Source of the DNA: Arctopsyche grandis
Lineage: Eukaryota > Arthropoda > Insecta > Trichoptera > Hydropsychidae
Reading direction: 5' to 3'
Assembly (NCBI RefSeq): GCF_051622035.1
Contig: NC_135356.1
Coordinates: forward strand, 20,077,685 to 20,141,684
DNA: 64,000 bases
The notes below the pieces were generated by a model, which had not been told where the DNA came from, searched no databases, and worked only from the letters and a program-made list of their open reading frames with translations. Positions 36,317 to 47,350 of this stretch are shown piece by piece. The first letter of the stretch is position 1. Every line of letters begins with the position of its first letter. The position numbers and the translations under genes were made by a program.

Positions 36317-36552
36317 TTAAAGCCGGGCTACACCGTGCGACTTGTGAGCGACTTGCTTGAGGGCGACCAGACCAATGGTTAGTCAGCCAGACCAAACCAA
36401 AGAGGGCGACCAGACCAGACCAATGGTTAGTCAGACCAAGTTAGATGGGGCACGCCACTCCCGTCAACTTCTCTGTCGCTCACATTTCCATACATTTTTT
36501 ATGATCGCGCAACTTGTCGGCCAACAAAGTTGCACGGTGTGGCCCGGGTCTT
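36317..36552. mobile_element. MITE with GCCGGGC-type ends and an internal tandem duplication
   Basis: The left end CCGGGCTACACCGTGCGAC is inverted at the right end, which reads GTTGCACGGTGTGGCCCGGG. The termini pair over about 20 bp with few mismatches. Inside, GGGCGACCAGACCA...ATGGTTAGTCAG is repeated with a 43-bp shift (36361 and 36404). No coding capacity is seen; the 109-codon ORF over it is a chance frame. The superfamily is undetermined because the target duplication is unclear. Confidence 0.7.
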
Positions 36553-36599
36553 ATGGTATGAACACACTCAAAAGTGTGGTATGGGATGTGCTTGCGTTT

Positions 36600-36665
36600 T
36601 CCAGCTGTGATGGGGTATGTTATTGTAAATTCGTACGATCTTATTATTTCGATAAGTTTCGAGTC
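36600..36665 (+). repeat. Short repeat K, copy 2
   Basis: It matches part of 32960-33045 (CCAGCTGTGAT, AATTCGTACGAT). It starts some 48 bp after the MITE end, and copy 1 likewise starts about 87 bp after a different MITE. Confidence 0.5.
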
Positions 36666-37704
36666 AATACAAACTTTTATCGTTAAATTAAATACGCTAC
36701 TATGAAACAAAACGCCGCATTATAACAACTCATATGAATGTATATATGTAGTTTAGAAGCATCTTCAGAAATGCACACATGAAATTCAATTGAAACATTG
36801 ACATTCAATAACGTTGCCGACCACTGAATATACATACTTATATTATATGGGTATAAAATGTCCAAGCAAATCAGTCCGTACCGTATACGTTGAAAGCACA
36901 CGAGTGAGATTTGTCTGCAGACCGTTACACACGTGTTCACGTGCAACTTTCGGACACTTCGCGAGCACGACCCCTCTACTAAAGGGAACAAAGTAAAAGT
37001 GGATGAAAAAAGAAGAAAATAAAGTCGCACAACAACGACAAAGCTATTCTTCACGCCAATTTTCCTCCCCCTGCCACCCCATTCTGCCACATTATGATTA
37101 ACTTCGAATTTCCTATACGAAGTCTCTTACTAATGGATTACCGCAACGCACGTACCGAGGGTTCCTTCCCGCTCCTCTGTCGCCCTCCTTTTGATATGGT
37201 GCTGTTTCGACTTTGGGCAATAAAACGGGGTGGTGATGGTGCAGAAAATCTCGACCCGAAGGTGAATTTTTCCAATTTTGTTTTCTCCCTCCCCTCCACC
37301 ACATACATACATACGCAGCTCTAACCACCTCCTCCCCCTCTTCGAAGTTTCACTTCTTTTTATTTTCAATCAAGATTTATCTGGCGTCTAAAACGTGTTT
37401 TTAAAGAAGTAAATTTGTGAAGGAAAAACGACACAATGGCGGTTTTTATATGGTTTTGTTACAGTCAAACCGAATGCAAAAGACGTAATCAAATGTTTCT
37501 ATTATTCAAATTAATTAACAATAATAAGAAACTATATTATTTCAGTCGTATTATGTTTTACTTTTTATTATTATTACCATTTTCCCACATCAATATTATT
37601 TTATTACATTTGTCTTGCTTTTTTTCAAATATAGGTATAATACCTTGGGTTCATCGTCTAAGCCACCTCTTCAAGTATTTAATAATAAATATGAATTAAT
37701 TTAT
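36666..37704. other. Intergenic with a balanced island at about 36870-37350
   Basis: Positions 36870-37350 are GC-richer with C-rich blocks (CCTCCCCCTGCCACCCC) and overlapping ORFs on both strands of 60-135 codons. None shows a recognised domain. It could be a regulatory island. The remainder is AT-rich. Confidence 0.35.
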
Positions 37705-37710
37705 CGTTTA

Positions 37711-38115
37711 TTTGGGGTGCCGTAAGAAATCTCTCTGATTTTTCGCACAGCTTTACTTACGTGTGCGCGAGTAGGATACAAGAGGACTCGGTATGGGGTC
37801 TACCCCACGGGGTGTGCGCGCGCAGAATACGGGAGGAAAAGCCTGTTCCTGTCTTGTTCCTGTTGTATCCTGCTCGCGCAAATTAAGTGAGTATGTACAT
37901 GAGTATGTACCGTTTACCATGCACCCTTTTTTTTGATCTTTCGACTTAAGATCTTTCGATTTTCGATCTTTGCCTTCCGATATTTGGTTTTTCGTGCATT
38001 TCTAATTCGATCCCGTGAGGTGCACCCCTCGGTATGACGTCACTTGGTATCCTACTTTCACATATTTAAGTAAAGCTGTGCGATAAAACAAGGAAATTTC
38101 TACGGCACGCCACTA
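37711..38115. mobile_element. TIR element with GGCGTGCCGT-type ends, copy 1
   Basis: The left end GGGGTGCCGTAAGAAAT is inverted at the right end, which inverts to GTGGCGTGCCGTAGAAATTT. The interior contains a block with CGCGCGCAG and TTGTATCCTGCTCGCGCA, and the block ACCGTTTACCATGCACCC followed by repeated GATCTTTCGA words. Both recur at 48081-48360, the first in inverted orientation. It carries no transposase. Confidence 0.65.
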
Positions 38116-38176
38116 ATACATATGTATATACATATATTATATATGTGTAATAATTCATCATAAAATGTTTTGTTAG

Positions 38177-38644
38177 CATTTACCTTACTACGCTACAGAA
38201 ATCCACTAACTACTGTGATGGACTCCAAGCGTCCAGCTAAAAACTTGTGTTTCGAATTAATATAATTCTAAAACCTGCGAGATTAATTATTGTAATCAGC
38301 TATAAAGATCATTTTATCGTGCATTTTATATCGAATAATATAAAATTAGTGCAAGAAATGAAAAAAAATACGGCTGTAGCAGAGCCGTCATTCCAAGGCA
38401 GATATCATTCTTACACTGACGGTCGAGCGCGACGCGTACTGAATTTCCCTATCTCTCGCATCTGTGAGGCACGTGTACAAGAGTCTCCCAGCAGACATTT
38501 CGTAATGACATAATTCGAATGATATAGGTTTTGACGAGGAATACATACCTACATAAAGTTTGCAGACCCTACATTCAGTATATTTGGAGAAACAAAATAA
38601 AACATAAGTCTGGTTACTCGCTATCCATCACAGTGCAGCAAGTG
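38177..38644 (-). mobile_element. TTAA-type MITE (piggyBac-like), copy C
   Basis: The ends read CATTTACCTTACTACGCT and, inverted, CACTTGCTGCACTGTGATGG. TTAA flanks are decayed to TTAG and TTTA. The interior aligns with copy D over its full length (shared TCATTCCAAGGC-GATATCATT and CTCTCGCATCTGTGAGGCAC words). It lies next to the shared flank and the RTE insertion. Confidence 0.75.
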
Positions 38645-38706
38645 TTTAGTTGAATAATTGATACGATTGATTACTTTTTTCAATAAAAAATTATAGTACT
38701 AATGTA
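38645..38706 (-). repeat. Shared MITE flank, side 1 of the RTE insertion
   Basis: This matches 33308-33374 (inverted) and 61201-61267. The landmark is TGAATAATTGATACGATT. It separates MITE copy C from the 3' tail of the RTE. Confidence 0.8.
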
Positions 38707-40376
38707 TCATCATCATCATCATTTACAGCCATTCGCCATCCACTGCTGGATGAAGGCCCCTCCAACACGCTTCCACTCGTCTCTGTTTTGCGCAACACTC
38801 ATCCATCTCATTCCGCACATTTTCCTAATTTCGTTCACCCATCTTCCTTGCGGTCTTCCTTTTACTCTTTTGCCTTCTCTCGGGTACCATTCAAGCACTT
38901 CTTTTGTCCACCTTTCGTCCATCCTCCTAGCTACGTGACCCGCCCATTGCCATTTCAATCTCTTCACTCTATCCACTATGTCCACTACCCTTGTCATATT
39001 TCTCACCCACGTGTTCCGCTTTCTGTCTTTCCTCGTTATGCCAAGCATACAGCGTTCCATACTTCTTTGAGTGCATTGGATTTTATTTAGCATCTTGGCG
39101 TTCAGTGTCCAAGTTTCACATCCATACGTCATCACTGGCAAAACGCATTGATCAAAGATCCTTTTCTTCAGGCAGAGTGGCATTTTTGATTTAAAAACAG
39201 CATTCATCCGTCCAAATGCACTCCATCCTAATTTCATACGTCTCTTTATCTCTTCATTTTTACTACCAGACATGTCAATTATTTGACCTAAATATAAATA
39301 ATTATTTACTACTTCTACTGGTTTATCATCTAAGGGGATGCTATCAGGCATGCAATAACTATTGAACATTAGTTTAGTCTTATCTACGTTAATTTTTAAT
39401 CCTACTTTTCTACTCTCCTTGTCCAGCTGTGTTAGTCTGATAAGTAGGTCAGCTGAATCACGAGCTACTAAAACTATATCGTCTGCGAACCGAAGGTGAC
39501 TCAAAAAGCGACCATTGATGCTTACTCCGGCTGTATCCCAATCCAAGTTCCTGAAAACTCCCTCAAGCACCGCATTGAATAACTTGGGCGAGATTGTATC
39601 TCCTTGTCTTACTCCTTTTCCTATGCTAAATCTATCTGTACCTGAGAAAATTTTAACCGAAGCTGTGGCATTCTTATATATTGCAGCTAACAGTCCCACA
39701 TAGGGTTCCGGCACTCCCTGTGTTTGTAGAGCGTTAAGTACTGCATTATGACTAACTGTATCGAAGGCTTTCTCATAATCGACGAAACCTAGGCACAATG
39801 GCCGTTGATATTCGTTGGCGCGCTCGATTAGTTCGCCAACTACTTGGAGGTGGTCCATTGTGCTGAAATTTGCCCTAAACCCTGCCTGCTCTATAGGTTG
39901 GTTCTCGTCGAGGATATTCTTCAGCCTTTCTGTAATAACCTTCGTGAAGAGCTTGTAGACCGCTGAAAGTAAACTAATGGGTCGGTAGTTCTTGATATCG
40001 CTTTTGTCTCCTTTTTTGTGTATTAAAATGATAGTTGCGTTATTCCATCCTTCTGGTATAGCTTGGTTCTGGATGCATTTGCTGAAAAGCCTAGCTAAGA
40101 TATTAATTAGGGGGGGGCCGCCACATTTTAGTAAGTCAATGGGAATATTATCTTCCCCTGGGGTTTTACCGTTTTTTGCAGTTTTTAGCGCGGCCTCTAC
40201 TTCGCTAGGCAATACTGCAGGAACCCTTTGGCCGTGTGTCGATTCCGGAGCGGGAAATTGACCGTTGTTGTTCTCGTAAAGTTTTGCATAGAACGTATAA
40301 ACTCTGTCTATGATCTCTTCTCTATTCCTAATTATTACTCCGCTCTCTGATCTGATTGCGATCATTTGGTTTTTAT
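38707..40376 (-). mobile_element. RTE-clade non-LTR retrotransposon, 5'-truncated, intact reverse transcriptase frame
   Basis: About 1.67 kb of an RTE element runs on the minus strand. The 3' end is an (ATG)n tail directly after the stop codon region, with almost no 3' UTR, as is typical of RTE elements. The 5' part encoding the AP-like endonuclease is missing. Comparison with 33233-33374 shows that it interrupts a pre-existing repeat. Degenerate relatives occur at 9919-10790, 29375-29815, 46968-47215, 59755-59845 and 61268-61877. Confidence 0.93.
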
Positions 40377-40395
40377 AATGATATAAATAAGTCAT
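38719..40395 (-). CDS. RTE retrotransposon reverse transcriptase (558 aa, endonuclease domain missing)
   Basis: The protein copies element RNA into DNA at the target site. Visible motifs are NYRPISLL (136-143), motif A GFVDYEKAFDTV with catalytic Asp206, motif B RQGDTISP (264-271), the catalytic FADD with Asp305 and Asp306, GLKINVDKTK (332-341) and YLYLG (366-370). The C-terminal region has QCVLPVMTYGCETW (416-429), KWQWAGHVARR (481-491), GRPQGRW (513-519) and QNRDEW (536-541). Full RTE proteins are about 1000 aa and begin with an endonuclease; it is absent here, so the copy cannot mobilise alone. The ATG and roughly the first seven codons (MTYLYHY) derive from the flanking repeat, since the same DNA occurs at 33270-33300 without RTE. 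No stop or frameshift interrupts the frame. Confidence 0.95.
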   Translation of the reverse strand: MTYLYHYKNQMIAIRSESGVIIRNREEIIDRVYTFYAKLYENNNGQFPAPESTHGQRVPAVLPSEVEAALKTAKNGKTPGEDNIPIDLLKCGGPPLINILARLFSKCIQNQAIPEGWNNATIILIHKKGDKSDIKNYRPISLLSAVYKLFTKVITERLKNILDENQPIEQAGFRANFSTMDHLQVVGELIERANEYQRPLCLGFVDYEKAFDTVSHNAVLNALQTQGVPEPYVGLLAAIYKNATASVKIFSGTDRFSIGKGVRQGDTISPKLFNAVLEGVFRNLDWDTAGVSINGRFLSHLRFADDIVLVARDSADLLIRLTQLDKESRKVGLKINVDKTKLMFNSYCMPDSIPLDDKPVEVVNNYLYLGQIIDMSGSKNEEIKRRMKLGWSAFGRMNAVFKSKMPLCLKKRIFDQCVLPVMTYGCETWTLNAKMLNKIQCTQRSMERCMLGITRKDRKRNTWVRNMTRVVDIVDRVKRLKWQWAGHVARRMDERWTKEVLEWYPREGKRVKGRPQGRWVNEIRKMCGMRWMSVAQNRDEWKRVGGAFIQQWMANGCK

Positions 40396-40455
40396 TGAAG
40401 CATTTATGAGAATTAATAAAAACTAAAAAAATTTAAAACAAAAACGATATCTTGA
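40377..40455 (-). repeat. Shared MITE flank, side 2 of the RTE insertion
   Basis: Inverted, this matches 33238-33305 (GATATCGTTTTT ... TTAGTTTTTATT ... ATTCTCATAAATGCTT ... TCAATGACTT). It supplies the start codon of the RTE reading frame. Confidence 0.8.
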
Positions 40456-42219
40456 TGGCGCTTACGTGGTTGAGAGTTCGAAGGTTATGTTCATATTTTT
40501 TTTTAATATAAAAATACACCAAGTTATATCCGGCATAGCTAAAATTTTTCGATTACATTAAAAAAAAACCATTGTTATGGAATTTCTCATTTCTCGTCAA
40601 TCCTAATTTGCTTGCATTTTCAATGGAAATAAATCTGTATTCTGTATTACTATTGCATATTTTCGTCTTCCCAGCTCACATTTCATACATCCAACAAAGT
40701 TCGTTTACAATCCCTTTTATTGAGTGTTCCGGAATGTCTATCACTACTCTAAATAACAATCACACATATTGTATGTATGTACACAGCGGCTACACATTTC
40801 TCGCATCTTACTCAATTACTGAACAGCTCATTTTAATTAGATAATCACCACTACGTATTATTTCGTGCAACGTACATACATACACAACACCGAAAGATTT
40901 TTATCATCATTTCGCATCAGTTCATTATAACAATGGTAACAACGCACTCGTACACGAATTTCAATATTTAAAATAATATATACATTACAACGGCGCGAGC
41001 ACAGAGAGCCACTTTTCGAAATGAGACCGGAGACGATATCTTTTTAAAGTCTTTTGTGTTTCCCGCTTCATTGATATTAAGCATAGTCGGTGGGTGTTCG
41101 GGTGCACGCATTTGTGTGAAACGACATTTTTCAATTCGAACACGACGACGAAACCCAAGACAGAGATGGCCAACATTTTTCCACGAGCCTGTCGATTCGA
41201 AACCCGAACAACTCCAAGAATTTCCGCATTATTTTAATGATTCGAAAAAAATATTTTTATTTTGTCGGTTTTTTTTTGGCAGGTTTACGGAAATGGTAAT
41301 AATGATGGTAATCCGCGTGCTGTGTCCACTTCTGTTTGATCGACATGCACCTGTTCTCTTTTCGTGTCGCGACAGTTTCACCACCTTATGTGTGTAAATA
41401 TAATATTATTATATAATACATTAAATATATACAACGGGTCTGCCAGTTGCGGACATCCGTATGAAATACCCACTCGAGTGTTGATATTACGTGCAATGAC
41501 TGCGGCAAAGATACAAGCGATGTTATTGCACTTATCCGGATTTAAGTAATCATTTAAATTATATACAAAGCCAACGAAATATATACCATTTTACAATTGC
41601 TTAAATGACATATCGTTAAGTTGGTGTAATTCAATTCAATTGACTTATCTTATACGACGTAATTATTATGTAGGTACATAATAATTCACAAATGTATATC
41701 AACGCTTACAATCTGCAATCGAATCTCAAGTCACATACATACATACATATATGTTCAGTAAATTTCTTGAATGTACAAAAAAAAATGTAAACCTGACCCG
41801 GGTCTAGTCTTCATAGTCCTTTAAACATTTCAATTAGACTATCGTTTTGAAAACTTTGAAGATCTCTGACTTATAAAATGAAACTTAAATTAAATACGAG
41901 CTTTTTACTAAAGAAGCCATTTGCCAAATCAAAATATACCTCATCAGTGAAATGGAATGTATGAATGAATTCGAAAACTCACATTGAGAGTATTTCACCT
42001 ATTTACTTATTGGACAGGTTCAAAAGTATAGGCAACAAAGACGTGTATATTGAAGCCAATAATTAGAAAAAAATATCAGTGAAAGCTTTTTTCAAATAAA
42101 TAAAATTCTCGCCAGATAAAAACACTGCTTATTGCATATCACTTAATACGCAATGTATTCAAAGACTTACATAGATCATAAACCATACACCAATTTTTGA
42201 TAAAGCAGTCGATTATGAT
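40456..42219. other. Intergenic with a balanced island at about 40985-41390
   Basis: Positions 40985-41390 show balanced composition and CpG-containing words (AACACGACGACGAAACCC). The 113-codon ORF across it has no recognised domain. Elsewhere the DNA is AT-rich with CATA microsatellites. Confidence 0.35.
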
Positions 42220-42440
42220 CCGGGCCGATGAGAGGGGTAAACATAAAGGGCCGGGACTACTCGAGGGGCCCTAATGTTATATCATAATTTCTTATTCAAT
42301 TATTTTAAAAAATAGTAACCAACATGAAGCTATTTTTCTTATAGTCCCGATACATTTTCGCATATTAAAAATATATTTATAAGATCTTTTTTTTTAATAT
42401 CTCTATAACAAAGACCCGGGATTCCTCTCGGCGGCCCTGG
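42220..42440. mobile_element. Small TIR element with CCAGGGCCG ends (hAT-like)
   Basis: The left end CCGGGCCGATGAGAGG pairs with the inverted right end CCAGGGCCGCCGAGAGG. A second internal GC-rich pair (AAAGGGCCGGGACT; AAGACCCGGGATT) lies near each end. Flanks share TATGAT. The CAGGGCCG terminus resembles hAT elements. At about 220 bp it is non-autonomous. Confidence 0.55.
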
Positions 42441-43950
42441 CTATGATTCAAATTAAACTAATAAAATTAGATTCACATCAAACTTTCGACTATTTTTACA
42501 AACCGTCGATGGATAATTTAGTTTTTTTTTTAATATAAGTTCGTATACATACACATTTATATACATTATATCTACATATGTATATGTAATTAAGATATCA
42601 CATATCTTCGACAAGAGTATCACATCTCAAATTTAGATAAAAAAAATTTATAATCACAGCTATCCGTAAACCATCCGATTGCATGTATTAATTCTATCAA
42701 ATTATAAGAAGACGGTATTGCAAAGCTGACCTGACAATGCCGCGCAAGCCATTGCCGCTTCGTCAAGGCCGCGCCGATAAAACCGCGCATAACAACAAAA
42801 ATGTCGCAACTACAAAATTTAGTTTAATTTGCTAAAACGAAATTAATTTTACAAGATAGGAAAATAGTAGAAAAAACTCGTAAAAAAGTCTATTCTATAC
42901 TGGTACGGAGTAAGTTTCGTTGTCTTTAACTTGGTGCAAAAATGCACAAAATATTAAGGACACAAAATATTAAAAAATAAAGCATCGGACATACTATGCT
43001 AAAACTACAACAGTCATAAAGCTTTATAATTTATGACTGTTGTATAATTTTATATATTTGTAACTTAATAAGATTTTTGCCTTTTGTCGGCATTTCTTTT
43101 ATATTTCGTTATAGTTCGGTGGTTTTGATACCTTTATTTTTTTTAATCTTTGCAATCAGAAACTCCCACAAAACATTATTATTTTATAGTTTTGTGAAAG
43201 TGTTAATTTTGGGAAGTATAAGGCCCCCAATTAAGCTCTTGCGAAAACTTTTTTTATTAATGTTGCAACCACGTGACTGTGATGTCTAATTATGAATATG
43301 TTTTAATTTTTATTGCGTGGCTATGTCAGCGCAGCATTGTCGTTCGCAGCATTTTCGACGCGGTATTGACGTGTGTGACTTTGTCGGTGTGCCATTATTC
43401 CTAATATTCACATTTTTTTAGTTATAGCATATATGTATATGTAATATATGTACAATCTACTATATTTGTTTTCATACGTTTCATGCATTTACATAGACTA
43501 TTTTTTGTGGAGCATTTTTGCATACTTACCATAGAGTAGAAAAATGCACACAGACTTAAAAAACAACCGGTTGAAACTCCGAACGTTAGAACGACGAGTG
43601 TTTTTCAAAATGTCGATCTACGATACTATAAAAATTTTACAGATAAGTATATACCCATAGTACAATGCTCGGCATATTTTCCAAATAATAAAAATACCAC
43701 AGGAAATACTTAGAGCGCAATACAAAATATTTATAACGTGCGAGAATAAAGGTGCGTCCACACACATACACATACCCATTTCTCGTTTCAAATTCGACCC
43801 ACGTTCGAACAACAATGCGACTGATATACATATATTATATTTTGATGTTTTTTTTTTCATTTCTAATGTACACGATTTTTTTTTTGGAAAAATTTCATAT
43901 TCGACGAACCCGATAGCATCAGGAATTTCTAATGAAATTATTTTATTCGA
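42441..43950. other. AT-rich intergenic, including a 15-bp hairpin at 43006-43044
   Basis: The arms TACAACAGTCATAAA (43006-43020) and its exact inverse (43030-43044) flank a 9-nt loop. A balanced patch near 42725-42790 contains CCGCGCAAGCCATTGCCGC. No exon is recognised. Confidence 0.4.
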
Positions 43951-44290
43951 GAACTAAAAACCCGTCGGCTTCGGGTCCCCTATCCGCGAGATCGGACAAT
44001 GATGGACATGACAGCCGAGGCGTTACATTACCGCGATAGAACCATTAATTATTCATTAAATATGTTTGTGCGATGGTCGGCGATAACGACACGTCGTTGA
44101 CGAGCCGCCACTGGCCCGGTGTCAAAGATTAAAACATTAAAAACAATCACGATCCATCCCTCAATAGCGAACGGTAAATCGATACGAGCCGTGATTGACC
44201 CAATTAAGTTACATAACATATCGAATAAATGTGTATGATGCAGTGAATACATTACATTAAATTTGGCATGCATTGCACATTCTTATAAAC
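43951..44290. other. Balanced island, candidate conserved noncoding element
   Basis: About 330 bp without microsatellites, including CGATGGTCGGCGATAACGAC and TAATTATTCATTAAATATG. Short ORFs lack recognised domains. Confidence 0.35.
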
Positions 44291-46173
44291 ATGAGATTTT
44301 GCATTGCGGGTGTTGGTGATTCAAAGTGAAACTGAATTGAAACATTCAAATCTAAATATTTTGGAGTTGAACTCTTTATTACAATCTTTTATATCTCTAA
44401 AAATTAATTATTATATACATATGATTTTTCCAATGACGGGGTGGAAAAAGTTTGAAAGAACCTTTCGAACAAGATCGATTTACGTTTTTAGACGAATTTC
44501 TAAGCGAATTCAGTTTAAGTTTTTAGACCAAATTTAGTTAAAGTTTTTAGAAGAATTTCTAATATTCTCATCTGCTTAGTATTGGGTATAAAAACATATG
44601 TATGTATATACAAAAATATTAAATATGTATTAAATATTAACAAAAATATACGTAGTAAGAATTGATTTTCAAACGTTTTTTAATTACTTTTGACACGTGT
44701 TAGATAGTAGCTTAAAAATCTATGAATTATCACAATATGTCTCGTATATTAAATATATTACGTACATACATACAAAAAAAAAACAAAAGTTTTTTTATAT
44801 AATGATGTACATACACACACGTATACAAACTCTTGTTCAAGTAAATTTAAAAATTTGCCGAGTCGAATTGAGTTGAGAAAACGAGAGTCGGTCGAACGGA
44901 GTAGACCCGTATTTTTCATATCATTTAAATATTAAAAAACATTTGCGGAAATTTAAAATACATTTAAATATAATCGAGTGTATATAAAACATATTTTGTA
45001 CATACAAATTTATATTGAATATAAAAAATAAAATAGTTTACAATATCGAATTATTTAGCTTAGACGACGCCTGGCATATATACATAGGTATATTATAAAA
45101 TAATAAGTTTCTAACCAATTTTAACTTATGAGATGTTGAGCATGTTTGGGAATTAAAAAAAATATATAAATTTATGTGAAACATCAAGAAATTCTCTAAA
45201 ACCTCCAAACAGAAGTTGAACTCTTCAATTTTGTATCAAGATCTCACTCACCCAGAACAAGATTTCGCGCGAAATTTTTTTCTATACAATATTTTATAAA
45301 TTATATTAAAATAAAGAAGCTACAAATTTTAACTTGCAAAATGATTTTTTTTCCAAATATTTAAAGAATTACATAACAAACAAATCATATAGTGAATTAC
45401 GGTCCATTTTACAGCTAATGAAATGCATGAACGTAACACACGGATTAAATTCAAATTTTAATATAGTCATAAATTAAATCTAAAAAAACCGTCTAATTTT
45501 AAATTAAAATATACGTCTTTTAATGTCATCGAAAATTATACAAAAAATAGTTTATGAGCGTGTGTACATGTACGTGTGATTTATTCAATATTTATGTATA
45601 TGTAAGCTCGCGATGTGTCGGCTCGGTTACAGTGTTGTAATGAAGATTAACACCTCGAGTGAGTGTCAATTATTTTCGAATTTATCGGAGAACCTATCGT
45701 TCGTAATACGTTCATGGTTGCGGATTTGGGCGATTCTCAATGTGTACAGCACAATTTTTAATAACTACATACACCGATATTTCTCACAGTGAACACGAAA
45801 AATTAGCGTGAAGTTAATCCATATACATATGTATTTACTTAACCTTCATAAAGAACTATCCTCTAGCTTTGCTTTAAAAATTTCATACTGAAATCGCATT
45901 ACCCTAAATTGTACATGAAACCCCATTGACAATTCAACAGTTTCTGTCATTCATAAAACTCATTGCTTATATTAACGCGTTATGTTTAAATAGAGTATAA
46001 TTGTAGATACAGACACCAAGAGACATTACAACCCTGTAACAAGTATGAAAACATTGACGAAATATAAACAATTTTGCCGGCTAAAAGTAGTCAAAAATAG
46101 TCAAAATGACATTTTGGTCTGTGTATATTATATTTCATAAAAATCGGCAACTGTTTTTTCAGTATTAATTCAA
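44291..46173. other. Intergenic, AT-rich
   Basis: Near 44460-44560 there is a degenerate tandem series of a GTTTTTAGA-AATTTCTAA-like unit. A balanced patch at about 45600-45780 contains CTCGCGATGTGTCGGCTCGG and TTATCGGAGAACCTATCG. No gene is recognised. Confidence 0.35.
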
Positions 46174-46531
46174 TCTATATATATAAAAATCAATTTTTTG
46201 TCTGTCTGTCTGTCTCGTATAGGCTCCTAAACTACTCAACCGATTACGATGGAACTTTCAGGATTTGTTGTATGCATTTCTGGGAAGCTTACTGTGAAAA
46301 AAAAAACCTCTTAATAATAATATTCGTAATTACGATTTTACCGATGCGAAAGTTTGAAGCGCCATTGTGTAGTCAAAGAAATGTTTTCGTTGGTAACCAC
46401 GTTACCAGTTACCAGGATTATGATGAAACGGCTTTGAAGAGACGTTTGAGCTCCAACCAACACTTACAACAAACGGGAACGAGAATTACAAGCATTATTG
46501 TGGCATTGCAACGCATGCCGGGTTCAGCTAG
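46174..46531 (+). mobile_element. Non-autonomous Helitron (358 bp)
   Basis: The element starts TCTATATATATAAAAATC, preceded by A, and ends GCCGGGTTCAGCTAG, followed by T. This is the canonical A|TC...CTAG|T Helitron insertion with no target duplication. A TCTGTCTGTCTGTCT tract and CTACTCAACCGATTACGA follow the 5' end, typical of a widespread lepidopteran and arthropod Helitron group. No helicase is encoded. The 104-codon ORF through it is not a known protein. Confidence 0.85.
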
Positions 46532-46679
46532 TAAAAATAAAAAAGATACCCAAAGAAGCTCGCAACAACTTATATTTTTAAAGTAATGACGAAAACATGA
46601 AAGAATTACGATTTTCTGAAAAGACCACTTCCTCCATTCAAATGGTAATTGTGAGCGTGGCACGCTTTGTATAGGAGTT

Positions 46680-46968
46680 TCTGTCGAAACGACGAGTTTG
46701 AATTCTCGTTAATCAATCAAAACTAATCATAATCGACCCAATTTAACTGCAATAAGTGACTATTGCGCGTTTTTTTTTTGATAATAAAAAAAATATAGAT
46801 ATACATAATAAAAAACATTTTTGTCAATATAAATTGATTAGTTGAAGGCATAATGAGACATCAGTTAAAATCAATGAAACTTTTTATATAACGTTCCCTT
46901 GGTACGACGTAAGCTTTCCACTAGGTACATCGTGTGGAATTCAAAATTCTCTCCGGCCAGTCTAATGT
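46680..46968 (+). repeat. Copy of the 26-kb foldback arm, isolated
   Basis: It aligns in the same orientation with 25930-26270. Shared landmarks are AATTCTCGTTAATCA, AATCATAATCGACCCAA, the TACGACG-AAGCTTTCCA block and CTCCGG-C-AGTCTAAT. The RTE fragment begins immediately after it, so the RTE may have inserted in or next to this repeat. Confidence 0.65.
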
Positions 46969-47215
46969 ACATATTACCACCATAATTTTTCCATCTAATG
47001 CTGGATGAAGGGCTCTCCAAAACTATTACATTCGTCTGATTTGAGCTACACTCATCCATATCATTCCACATATTTGTCTAATTTCATCCCCTGTGGCCTT
47101 CCTTGTACCCTTTTACATTCTCTCTGGTAAAATTCGTCCACTTCTTCTTCTTTCGTCCATCTATCACCCGTTCTTCTAGCTACGTGACATTACGCCCATT
47201 GCATTGATTTGACTA
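46969..47215 (-). mobile_element. RTE-clade retrotransposon, decayed 3' fragment
   Basis: On the minus strand this matches the C-terminal coding end of the RTE family: CCATCTAATGCTGGATGAAG, TCATCCATATCATTCCACA and TTCTTCTAGCTACGTGAC correspond to the same region of 38707-40376. The frame is broken and the tail is degenerate. It is one of the older copies. Confidence 0.8.
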
Positions 47216-47220
47216 TGTAT

Positions 47221-47350
47221 TACGTTGTTCAATTCTTCCTGGCTTTACTTTGTACACGTCTGCTTTGAGATAGCCCCACAAATAAAAATCACACATGGAA
47301 TGGTCAGGGGACAACACCAAAGCGTGGAACTGGCCGATTAAGAAACAACA
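47221..47350 (-). pseudogene. Tc1/mariner-superfamily transposase remnant (C-terminal)
   Basis: Translation of the minus strand gives IGQFHALVLSPDHSMCDFYL followed by WGYLKADVYK. This matches the conserved C-terminal segment of Tc1/mariner-type DDE transposases (SPDL-P-DFFLWG-LK--VY), where the Asp of the P-D-C-D-F block is the third catalytic acid. Upstream sequence to 47608 stays open for 83 codons but I cannot align it to the family. Only a fragment remains, lacking the first two catalytic residues. Confidence 0.55.

Noticed and set aside
36683..37090. 135-codon minus-strand ORF
   Set aside because: Composition is that of chance translation, and another ORF overlaps antisense.
46272..46586. 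104-codon ORF
   Set aside because: It lies almost wholly within a non-autonomous Helitron and reads through its 3' end.
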